Shown in pieces: positions 14,280 to 20,569 of a stretch of 20,569 nt of DNA. The stretch's first letter is position 1; every line of letters begins with the position of its first letter. A program made the translations under genes and the position numbers. The notes beneath the pieces were generated by a model. It worked only from the letters and a program-made list of their open reading frames with translations. It had not been told where the DNA came from and did not search any database. Source of the DNA: Zoogloea sp. (GTDB lineage Bacteria > Pseudomonadota > Gammaproteobacteria > Burkholderiales > Rhodocyclaceae); contig JAEUNV010000303.1 of NCBI GenBank assembly GCA_016790385.1, positions 1 through 20,569 on the forward strand, written 5' to 3'.

Positions 14280-15998
14280 ATGTCCTCTTCCCCGCAAGCC
14301 GCCCTGAGCGGTCTCGCCCGCGCCTTCGTTCAGCACGGTCGGCTCCTGGAAGCCGAGGCCCTTGCCTGTACGTCGCCGTCCGCCAACCCCAATGATTTTC
14401 TCATTGAGGTCATCAACCGCGGCTTGATGGGTGCAGCCGACATCGCCATTTTCGCCGCCGAGACCTTCGGAACTCCGACACTGGATCTGGCCGCCTTTGA
14501 CACCAGCCACCTGCCAGCCGATGCAATCGACCGCAAGCTGATGATCAAGCACCAGGTAGTGGCCTTGGGACGGCGCGGCAATCGCCTGACCCTGGCCCTC
14601 TCGGACCCATCGAACCTGCGTATTCTCGATGAGATCCGATTCCAGACCGGACTGGCCGTTGACCCTGTGGTCGTTGAGGTGCCGAAGCTCAGGGCACTTG
14701 TCGAACAGCTTGCCGAGTCAGCCTCCACGACCCTGAAGGATATGACCGGTGAAGAGTTCGACATGGACCTTCTCGGCCAGGAAGGCAGTGGCGAAAACGC
14801 CGGGCTCCAGGACGAAAGCGCTTCGGAGGTGGATGACGCCCCCGTCGTGCGTTTTATCCAGAAACTGCTGATCGATGCCATCAACGAAGGCGCCTCGGAC
14901 ATCCACTTCGAGCCTTACGAAAAGTACTACCGAATCCGTTTCCGCACCGACGGAATACTTCGCGAGATTGCCCAGCCTCCCCTCGTCCTGAAAGAGAAGA
15001 TCGCGGCCCGCATCAAGGTCATCTCGCGCCTTGATATCTCGGAAAAGCGCGTGCCGCAGGACGGCCGGATGAAACTGGTGCTGTCGAAGAACAAGGCCAT
15101 TGACTTTCGCGTATCGACACTGCCAACGCTCTATGGCGAAAAGATCGTGATGCGAATTCTCGATCCCTCGTCGGCCATGCTCGGCGTCGACGCCCTGGGT
15201 TACGAACCTGACCAACGGGCCGCCCTCATGGACGCAGTACAGCGCCCCTACGGCATGATCCTGGTTACGGGCCCCACCGGAAGCGGCAAGACGGTCTCCC
15301 TATATACCTGCCTGAATATCCTCAACAAGCCCGGCGTCAACATCAGCACGGCGGAAGATCCAGCGGAAATCAATCTCCCCGGCATCAATCAGGTCAATGT
15401 CAATGAGAAGGCCGGACTGACCTTTGCCTTTGCCCTGCGTGCCTTCCTCCGCCAGGATCCGGACGTCATCATGGTTGGCGAAATCCGAGACCTGGAGACG
15501 GCGGAAATCTCCGTAAAAGCCGCCCAGACCGGCCATCTGGTGCTCTCCACACTTCACACCAATGACGCGCCATCCACCCTGGAGCGCCTCAAGAACATGG
15601 GCGTGGCGCCGTTTAACATCGCATCATCGGTCATCATGATCACGGCCCAGCGGCTGGCCCGCCGCCTATGCTCATGCAAGAAACCGGTGGAAATTCCCAT
15701 CGAGGCCCTGATCTCGGCGGGCTTTAGCGAAAGTGATCTGGACGGCACCTGGCAGCCCTACGGTCCGGTCGGCTGCGAACGCTGCAAGGGTTCGGGATAC
15801 AAGGGGCGGCTGGGCATTTACCAGGTGATGCCGATCTCCGAAGAGATCGCACGTATAATCATGACGAACGGCAACTCCATGGACATCGCGGCACAGGCTC
15901 AGCTCGAAGGCGTTCGGGATCTTCGCCAGTCCGGTCTTCTCAAGGTGAAGCAGGGAATCACCTCCCTGACCGAAGTACTCGCCTGCACTAACGAGTGA
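14280..15998 (+). CDS. pilB: Type IV pilus assembly ATPase PilB
   Basis: This 572-residue cytoplasmic hexameric ATPase powers pilin polymerisation in type IV pili. An N-terminal T2SSE_N/MshEN-type domain (about 1-150) precedes an acidic linker (about 155-187) and the ATPase core. The core has the Asp box near 206-224 (SDIHFEPYEKYYRIRFRTDG), Walker A GPTGSGKT at 331-338 with K337, an atypical Walker B region DPDVIMVGEIRD at 393-404, and a His box (AAQTGHLVLSTLHTND). The zinc-binding cysteine tetrad is complete: C464, C466, C499 and C502. Length and start match betaproteobacterial PilB. No strong Shine-Dalgarno precedes ATG 14280. The 91 bases upstream hold no convincing promoter or sigma-54 site, so it may be cotranscribed with corB. 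pilC starts 22 bases after the stop. Confidence 0.97.
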   Translation: MSSSPQAALSGLARAFVQHGRLLEAEALACTSPSANPNDFLIEVINRGLMGAADIAIFAAETFGTPTLDLAAFDTSHLPADAIDRKLMIKHQVVALGRRGNRLTLALSDPSNLRILDEIRFQTGLAVDPVVVEVPKLRALVEQLAESASTTLKDMTGEEFDMDLLGQEGSGENAGLQDESASEVDDAPVVRFIQKLLIDAINEGASDIHFEPYEKYYRIRFRTDGILREIAQPPLVLKEKIAARIKVISRLDISEKRVPQDGRMKLVLSKNKAIDFRVSTLPTLYGEKIVMRILDPSSAMLGVDALGYEPDQRAALMDAVQRPYGMILVTGPTGSGKTVSLYTCLNILNKPGVNISTAEDPAEINLPGINQVNVNEKAGLTFAFALRAFLRQDPDVIMVGEIRDLETAEISVKAAQTGHLVLSTLHTNDAPSTLERLKNMGVAPFNIASSVIMITAQRLARRLCSCKKPVEIPIEALISAGFSESDLDGTWQPYGPVGCERCKGSGYKGRLGIYQVMPISEEIARIIMTNGNSMDIAAQAQLEGVRDLRQSGLLKVKQGITSLTEVLACTNE

Positions 15999-16020
15999 TT
16001 GCCCCACGCGGAATCAATTG

Positions 16021-17265
16021 ATGGCCACAGCTACCAACAAGAAAGCCCCCGCCCGCAGCGCCAACATCGCACGGGAGCACCTATTCGTCTGGGAAGGCAA
16101 GGACAAGACCGGCAAGATCATCAGAGGGGAAATGCGCGCCGCGACGGAAACCGTCGTTCAAACGGTGCTGCGTCGGCAGGGCATCCTCACCCACAAGATC
16201 CGCAAGCAGACCTTCTCCAGCGGGCGCAAGATCACCGACAAGGACATCGCGCTGTTCACCCGTCAGCTTTCCACGATGATGCGTGCCGGCGTGCCCCTGC
16301 TGCAATCCTTTGACATCGCCATCAAGGGCTGCGGCAATCCGTCCCTCGCCCGCCTTCTCAATGACGTCAGGGCCAACGTGGAAACCGGCAGCAGCCTCTC
16401 CCAGGCCTTCCGGCGCCACCCGGTGCATTTCGACGCGCTGTTCTGCAACCTGGTTGCCGCAGGTGAGCAGGCCGGTATTCTCGACTCCCTGCTCGATCGG
16501 CTCGCCACCTACAAGGAAAAAATCCTCGCCATCAAGGGCAAGATCAAATCGGCGATGTTCTACCCCATCGCGGTGATCGTCGTCGCCGCCATGGTCGTTT
16601 CGGTGATGATGCTGTTCGTGGTGCCCGAGTTCAAGAAGGTCTTTTCCAGTTTCGGGGCTGAGCTTCCGGGCCCCACCCTGATCGTCATCGCCATCTCCGA
16701 TTTCTTTGTCGCCTACTGGTACCTGGCCTTCGGGCTCATCGCCGGCACGGTGATCGGAATCGCCTACTTCTACAAACGCTCCGAGGCCATGCAGGCCGCA
16801 GTCGACCGGGCCATCCTTCAGTTCCCCGTGATTGGAGAAGTCATCCGCAAGGCCACCATCGCCCGCTGGACGCGCACGCTGTCAACCATGTTCGCGGCCG
16901 GCGTCCCCTTGGTCGAAGCCCTGGATTCGGTGGGTGGCGCCTCTGGCAATGTCGTCTACAAAAATGCCACGCGCCAGATCCAGTCAGACGTGAGCACCGG
17001 TACCAGCCTGACGGTGGCCATGCAGAATGCTTTGGTATTCCCGACCATGGTCGTGCAGATGGTGTCCATCGGCGAAGAGTCCGGTCAGCTCGACTCCATG
17101 CTCAGCAAAGTGGCCGACTTTTTCGAACAGGAAGTGGACGATGCGGTCGCCGGCCTGAGCCAGCTGCTCGAACCCATCATCATGGTGTTTCTGGGCGTGG
17201 TGATCGGCGGCCTCGTGGTCGCCATGTATCTCCCCATCTTCAAGCTCGGTGCCGTCGTTGGCTAA
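16021..17265 (+). CDS. pilC: Type IV pilus inner membrane platform protein PilC
   Basis: This 414-residue polytopic GspF-type protein is the platform on which PilB acts during pilus assembly. It contains two tandem GspF domains with family marks DIALFTRQLSTMMRAGVPLLQ (first repeat) and ARWTRTLSTMFAAGVPLVEAL (second repeat). Each is followed by the GEQAGIL or GEESGQL signature. Three membrane segments are visible, near residues 178-200, 222-245 and 385-408. A TTG codon directly before ATG 16021 is also in frame, but the ATG is preferred; GGA lies about nine bases upstream. It follows pilB by 22 bases and precedes pilD by nine, so the three genes are one operon. Confidence 0.97.
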   Translation: MATATNKKAPARSANIAREHLFVWEGKDKTGKIIRGEMRAATETVVQTVLRRQGILTHKIRKQTFSSGRKITDKDIALFTRQLSTMMRAGVPLLQSFDIAIKGCGNPSLARLLNDVRANVETGSSLSQAFRRHPVHFDALFCNLVAAGEQAGILDSLLDRLATYKEKILAIKGKIKSAMFYPIAVIVVAAMVVSVMMLFVVPEFKKVFSSFGAELPGPTLIVIAISDFFVAYWYLAFGLIAGTVIGIAYFYKRSEAMQAAVDRAILQFPVIGEVIRKATIARWTRTLSTMFAAGVPLVEALDSVGGASGNVVYKNATRQIQSDVSTGTSLTVAMQNALVFPTMVVQMVSIGEESGQLDSMLSKVADFFEQEVDDAVAGLSQLLEPIIMVFLGVVIGGLVVAMYLPIFKLGAVVG

Positions 17266-17274
17266 ACCCGCCTG

Positions 17275-18126
17275 ATGGAAGCGTTCAAGGATCCTCTGCT
17301 GTTTACGGCCGCCTGCGCTCTGGTCGGCCTGTTTGTGGGCAGCTTTCTCAACGTGGTCATCCACCGCCTGCCACTCATGATGGAGCGCGAATGGCAGGCC
17401 GAAGCTGCCGCCCTCCGGGGTGAGGAAACGCAAGCGGATACACCGCGCTTCAATCTGGCCACGCCTGGCTCCCGCTGCCCCCACTGCGGCCACCCCATCG
17501 GTGTGCTCGAAAATCTGCCCATCCTCAGCTACCTCGTGCAACGGGGCCGCTGCCGCCACTGCAGTGGTCCGATCAGTATCCGGTACCCACTCACCGAGAG
17601 CCTATGCGCGCTGCTTTCCGGGTTCACTGCGTGGCATTTCGGTTTTGGCTTGGCGGGCGTGGCGGCTCTGATCTTCCTTTGGGCGCTTCTGGCGCTCTGT
17701 TTCATCGACCTGGACACCCAGCTTCTGCCTGACAGCATCACACTGCCGCTGCTGTGGGGCGGACTTCTCCTGAACCTGTCAGGCACCTTCACCGACATCT
17801 CCAGTGCGGTAGTCGGTGCGGCAGCGGGCTATCTCACCCTGTGGTCCGTGTATTGGCTGTTCAAGCTCACGACAGGCAAGGAAGGCATGGGCTACGGTGA
17901 TTTCAAGCTGCTGGCGGCCATCGGCGCCTGGCTCGGCTGGCAGATCCTGCCCCTGACGATTCTGCTGTCCTCCGTGGTCGGAGCGGTTGTAGGCATCGCT
18001 CTCATCGTGTTCCGTCGCCACGGGCGGGAAACCCCCATCCCTTTCGGCCCGTATCTTGCGGCAGCCGGATTGCTCTCTCTCTACTGGGGCACCTCCCTGA
18101 CCCGCGCCTACCTGGGCATCCTCTGA
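17275..18126 (+). CDS. pilD: Prepilin peptidase/N-methyltransferase PilD
   Basis: This 283-residue bifunctional membrane enzyme cleaves the leader from type IV prepilins and pseudopilins and N-methylates the new N-terminus. The methylase zinc-binding cysteines are intact as two CxxC pairs (C68/C71 in CPHCGHPI and C93/C96 in CRHCSGPI). The two catalytic aspartates expected of type IV prepilin peptidases are in FIDLDTQLLPD (D145) and GMGYGDFKLL (D209). About eight membrane helices are visible, starting with ALVGLFVGSFLNVVIHRLP. The start ATG at 17275 is nine bases after the pilC stop with little Shine-Dalgarno, suggesting translational coupling. In many relatives coaE follows pilD; here it does not. 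Confidence 0.96.
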   Translation: MEAFKDPLLFTAACALVGLFVGSFLNVVIHRLPLMMEREWQAEAAALRGEETQADTPRFNLATPGSRCPHCGHPIGVLENLPILSYLVQRGRCRHCSGPISIRYPLTESLCALLSGFTAWHFGFGLAGVAALIFLWALLALCFIDLDTQLLPDSITLPLLWGGLLLNLSGTFTDISSAVVGAAAGYLTLWSVYWLFKLTTGKEGMGYGDFKLLAAIGAWLGWQILPLTILLSSVVGAVVGIALIVFRRHGRETPIPFGPYLAAAGLLSLYWGTSLTRAYLGIL

Positions 18127-18144
18127 CGCTCCGGCTTGAAATCA

Positions 18145-18182
18145 CGGCTTCAGCCCCCAACTGAGCCGAAAAGGGTTTGTTT
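18145..18182 (+). terminator. Possible terminator after the pil operon
   Basis: CGGCT-T-CAG (18145-18153) pairs with CTGAGCCG (18161-18168), an 8-bp stem with one bulged T and a CCCCCAA loop. It is followed by AAAAGGGTTTGTTT. The hairpin is convincing, but the T-rich part is interrupted and set off by eight bases, so efficiency is uncertain. It starts 18 bases after the pilD stop and would separate pilBCD from the fmdB-DUF502 genes. Confidence 0.42.
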
Positions 18183-18202
18183 CGCCCGATGTTGCGATGC
18201 GC

Positions 18203-18208
18203 TAAACT
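18203..18208 (+). promoter_or_regulatory. Candidate -10 element (TAAACT) upstream of the FmdB-like gene
   Basis: TAAACT lies 28 bases before ATG 18237. A CCGGAG Shine-Dalgarno lies between them, ending six bases before the start codon. It would start transcription around 18215 and give a short normal leader. The -35 region is poor (TTGTTT-like at 18177, spacing too long). Confidence 0.4.
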
Positions 18209-18236
18209 TCGTTCCATTGACTTTCCGGAGCTCGTC

Positions 18237-18503
18237 ATGCCGATCTACGAGTATCGTTGCGCCGCCTGCGGCCATCAAAAAGACCACCTTCAGAAAATGA
18301 GCGACCCCGCTCTGACCACCTGCCCCGCCTGCGGCCAGGAAAGCTACGCCAAGCAGCTCTCGGCAGCCGGCTTTCAGCTCAAGGGGAGCGGTTGGTACGC
18401 TACCGATTTCAAGGGTGGGAGTAGCGCCAGCCCGCGCTCGGAACCCGCCAAGACCGAAACGCCGGCGGCAACGCCCTGCGGCGGCAGTTGCGCGTGCCAC
18501 TGA
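18237..18503 (+). CDS. FmdB-type zinc ribbon protein
   Basis: This 88-residue protein begins MPIYEYRC and carries the FmdB/CxxC_CxxC_SSSS regulatory-type zinc ribbon. C8, C11, C29 and C32 form two CxxC knuckles. The middle QLKGSGWYATDF motif is typical of the family. The tail is low in complexity (Ala/Pro/Glu/Ser) and ends in the extra cysteine/histidine cluster CGGSCACH. The family is named after a proposed regulator of formamidase, but no general function is established. An upstream in-frame ATG at 18177 would add 20 residues; ATG 18237 is chosen because GGAG precedes it by six bases and MPIYEYRC is the conserved start. It stands 25 bases before the DUF502 gene and two genes before aspS. 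Confidence 0.9.
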   Translation: MPIYEYRCAACGHQKDHLQKMSDPALTTCPACGQESYAKQLSAAGFQLKGSGWYATDFKGGSSASPRSEPAKTETPAATPCGGSCACH

Positions 18504-18517
18504 GGACGACGCGCGCG

Positions 18518-18523
18518 TAAACT
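18518..18523 (+). promoter_or_regulatory. Candidate -10 element (TAAACT) immediately before the DUF502 gene
   Basis: TAAACT ends five bases before ATG 18529, almost the same geometry as at ypjD. There is no Shine-Dalgarno between the fmdB-like stop codon and this start. A leaderless transcript from here is possible; cotranscription with the fmdB-like gene is the alternative. Confidence 0.35.
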
Positions 18524-18528
18524 GCTGA

Positions 18529-19164
18529 ATGAAAAAATATTTCGTTACCGGACTGCTGATCTGGATTCCCTTGGTCATCACCTTCGTGGTGCTGGCCTGG
18601 ATCGTCAACACCCTTGACCAGATCCTCCTGCTCGTTCCAGCCACGGTCCGGCCGGAGGCCTTTTTCGGCTTCCATGTCCCCGGAATCGGTGTTGTCGTCT
18701 CCCTGCTGCTCATCCTGATCACCGGTCTTGCCGCCGCCAACTTCGTCGGCCAACGCATGGTCGGCTTCTGGGAAAGCCTGCTCTCGCGCATTCCGGTGGT
18801 CAAATCGATCTACTACAGCGTAAAGCAGGTCTCGGACACGCTGCTCTCCAGTAACGGACAGGCCTTCCGCAAGGCGCTGCTGATCCAGTACCCGCGGGAA
18901 GGGATGTGGACCATCGGATTTCAGACGGGGGCCCCAGGGGGTGACGCGGCCCATCATCTGGGCAATGACTTTGTCAGCGTCTATGTACCGACAACGCCGA
19001 ACCCCACCTCCGGCTTCTTCCTGATGCTGCCGCGCAAGGACGCCATTGAACTCGACATGAGCGTCGACGAGGCCCTCAAGTACATCATCTCCATGGGCGT
19101 TGTGGCTCCCCCGCCCCACCGGACTACCGCCCCAAGGCCCGCCGCAGCCCTTCTGAATCAATAG
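18529..19164 (+). CDS. DUF502 family inner membrane protein
   Basis: This 211-residue protein has two N-terminal membrane helices (about residues 5-28, [20 protein letters not shown], and 52-75, [20 protein letters not shown]) separated by a short loop. A soluble C-terminal domain follows, with the family motifs [27 protein letters not shown] and [23 protein letters not shown]502 proteins are widespread in proteobacteria and plant plastids; no biochemical role is established. The ATG at 18529 is preceded by a TAAACT element but no ribosome binding site. It is the middle gene of an fmdB-DUF502-aspS cluster that I recall as common in related betaproteobacteria. Its C-terminal tail ([18 protein letters not shown]) looks disordered. 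Confidence 0.9.
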   Translation: MKKYFVTGLLIWIPLVITFVVLAWIVNTLDQILLLVPATVRPEAFFGFHVPGIGVVVSLLLILITGLAAANFVGQRMVGFWESLLSRIPVVKSIYYSVKQVSDTLLSSNGQAFRKALLIQYPREGMWTIGFQTGAPGGDAAHHLGNDFVSVYVPTTPNPTSGFFLMLPRKDAIELDMSVDEALKYIISMGVVAPPPHRTTAPRPAAALLNQ

Positions 19165-19216
19165 ACGCGCGTGCTTCACGCAGCGTTCCGTATCTTCCAG
19201 GAATAAAGACTCGACC

Positions 19217-20569
19217 ATGCGAACTCAATACTGCGGCCTTGTTTCCGCCGCCTATCTCGATCAGATCGTCACCCTGTGCGGCTGGGTCCACCGTCGGCGC
19301 GACCACGGCGGAGTCATCTTCATCGACCTGCGCGACCGGGAAGGCCTGGTTCAGGTCGTCTGCGACCCCGACCGTGCCGACACGTTCCATGTGGCTGAAA
19401 CCATCCGCGGCGAGTTCGTTCTGAAAGTGACAGGCAAGGTGCGCCGCCGTCCGGCGGGCACCGAAAACGCCAATCTGGTGTCTGGTGAGATCGAAGTCCT
19501 GTGCCACGACATCGAGGTTCTCAACACCTCCGCCACGCCTCCGTTCCAGCTCGACGAGGAAAACCTCTCCGAGACCACCCGCCTGACCCACCGGGTCATC
19601 GACCTGCGCCGTCCGCAGATGCAGAAGAACATGATCCTGCGCTATCGTACGGCCATGGCCTTCCGTCGCTTCCTCGATGCCCAGGGCTTCATCGACATCG
19701 AAACTCCGATGCTCACCAAGAGCACCCCTGAAGGTGCCCGCGACTACCTGGTGCCGTCCCGCGTGCATGACGGCCAGTTCTTCGCCCTGCCCCAGTCCCC
19801 GCAGCTCTTCAAGCAGATGCTGATGGTGGCCGGCTACGACCGCTACTACCAGATCGTCAAATGCTTCCGGGATGAAGACCTGCGTGCCGATCGGCAACCC
19901 GAATTCACCCAGGTCGATATCGAGACCTCCTTCCTGACGGAAGACCAGATCACCGCACTCATGGAAGAGATGATCCGCAGCATCTTCAAGGAGGTGCTGT
20001 CCGTCGATCTGCCCAACCCCTTCCCGCGCATGACTTACGGCGAAGCCATGGACCGTTTTGGCTCCGACAAGCCCGACCTGCGCGTTACCCTTGAGCTCAC
20101 CGACGTCACCGACGCAGTCAGGGACGTGGCCTTCAAGGTTTTCAGTGGCCCTGCCACCACCGGTGGCCGCGTGGCGGCCATGCGTGTGCCGGGGGGCGCC
20201 ACCCTGTCCCGCGGCGAGATTGACGAATACACCAAGTTCGTCGGCATCTACGGTGCCCGCGGCCTCGCCTACATCAAGGTCAACGACGTCACCCAGGTGA
20301 ACGAAGCCGGGCTGCAGTCGCCCATCGTCAAGAACCTCAACGAGGCTGCCCTGCGTACCATCCTGGAGCGCACCGGCGCCCAGTCCGGCGACCTGATCTT
20401 CTTTGGCGCCGACAAGACCAAGGTGGTCAACGACGCTCTTGGCGCCCTGCGCATCAAGCTTGGCCACGAAAAGGGCTTCGTCAACGGCAAGGCCTGGGAG
20501 CCCCTGTGGGTTGTCGATTTCCCCATGTTCGAATACGACGACGAGGACAAGCGCTGGACGGCTTGCCAC
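19217..20569 (+). CDS. aspS: Aspartyl-tRNA synthetase, 3'-truncated by the window; probably non-discriminating type
   Basis: This is a class II aminoacyl-tRNA synthetase that charges tRNA with aspartate. It begins [16 protein letters not shown] and runs open to the right edge for 451 codons; bacterial AspRS proteins are near 590-600 residues. Seen in order are the N-terminal OB-fold anticodon-binding domain (about 1-105), then the catalytic domain with [10 protein letters not shown] and [25 protein letters not shown]. The aspartate-binding loop QSPQLFKQ and motif 2 [16 protein letters not shown] follow, then the bacterial insertion domain ([33 protein letters not shown]). Motif 3 lies beyond the window. 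H30 (RRRDHGG) and G81 (RRPAG) match the non-discriminating Pseudomonas-type enzyme rather than E. coli (L30), so it may also aspartylate tRNA-Asn. ATG 19217 is chosen by family fit; the Shine-Dalgarno is weak (AGGA about 15 bases upstream). Confidence 0.96.
   Translation, partial: MRTQYCGLVSAAYLDQIVTLCGWVHRRRDHGGVIFIDLRDREGLVQVVCDPDRADTFHVAETIRGEFVLKVTGKVRRRPAGTENANLVSGEIEVLCHDIEVLNTSATPPFQLDEENLSETTRLTHRVIDLRRPQMQKNMILRYRTAMAFRRFLDAQGFIDIETPMLTKSTPEGARDYLVPSRVHDGQFFALPQSPQLFKQMLMVAGYDRYYQIVKCFRDEDLRADRQPEFTQVDIETSFLTEDQITALMEEMIRSIFKEVLSVDLPNPFPRMTYGEAMDRFGSDKPDLRVTLELTDVTDAVRDVAFKVFSGPATTGGRVAAMRVPGGATLSRGEIDEYTKFVGIYGARGLAYIKVNDVTQVNEAGLQSPIVKNLNEAALRTILERTGAQSGDLIFFGADKTKVVNDALGALRIKLGHEKGFVNGKAWEPLWVVDFPMFEYDDEDKRWTACH

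Noticed and set aside
19124..20569. Long minus-strand open frame opposite aspS
   Set aside because: The plus strand encodes an unmistakable aspartyl-tRNA synthetase. The minus-strand frame is a codon-bias shadow.

Overview
The window looks like chromosomal DNA from a GC-rich betaproteobacterium, probably of the Rhodocyclales (Azoarcus/Thauera/Zoogloea) type. This is inferred from protein similarity recalled from memory, not from a search. The pointers are a System II (ResB/CcsB) cytochrome c maturation pair, a polyhydroxyalkanoate phasin, the gene order ffh <> ypjD-corB/yfjD-pilB-pilC-pilD, and an aspartyl-tRNA synthetase of the Pseudomonas-like, probably non-discriminating type. No rRNA, tRNA, CRISPR array, insertion sequence or prophage gene was seen. 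There is no gene-free stretch longer than about 215 bases.

Layout. (1) 1-2286, plus strand: the 3' part of resB and a complete ccsB (resC). Together they form the membrane machinery that exports or holds haem and ligates it to apocytochrome c. (2) 2271-3797, minus strand: a DUF455 ferritin-like protein that overlaps the ccsB 3' end tail to tail, and a phasin with a strong UUCG-tetraloop terminator. (3) 3974-10549, minus strand: a three-gene signalling operon. Its order is a CheB-CheR-coiled coil-PAS hybrid without a kinase domain, a soluble multi-PAS histidine kinase, and a FixJ/LuxR-type response regulator. Its promoter-distal end faces the phasin gene, and a CCCTTAC direct repeat lies between them. 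(4) 10634-11995, minus strand: ffh, the SRP GTPase. (5) 12034-18126, plus strand, divergent from ffh: ypjD (a CcsA-like membrane protein), a CorB/YfjD-type CNNM-CBS protein, then the type IV pilus genes pilB (assembly ATPase), pilC (platform protein) and pilD (prepilin peptidase). (6) 18237 to the end, plus strand: an FmdB-type zinc ribbon protein, a DUF502 membrane protein, and aspS, cut by the window edge after 451 codons.

How the genes work together. PilD processes prepilins, which PilB and PilC polymerise. CcsB/ResB mature c-type cytochromes. The phasin coats PHA granules. The CheB/CheR-PAS protein, PAS kinase and FixJ-type regulator very probably form one sensory pathway. Its stimulus and targets are not visible here; the neighbouring phasin gene is the nearest candidate target. 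Most of the window is conserved housekeeping sequence. The least explained part is the signalling operon and the intergenic region beside the phasin gene.
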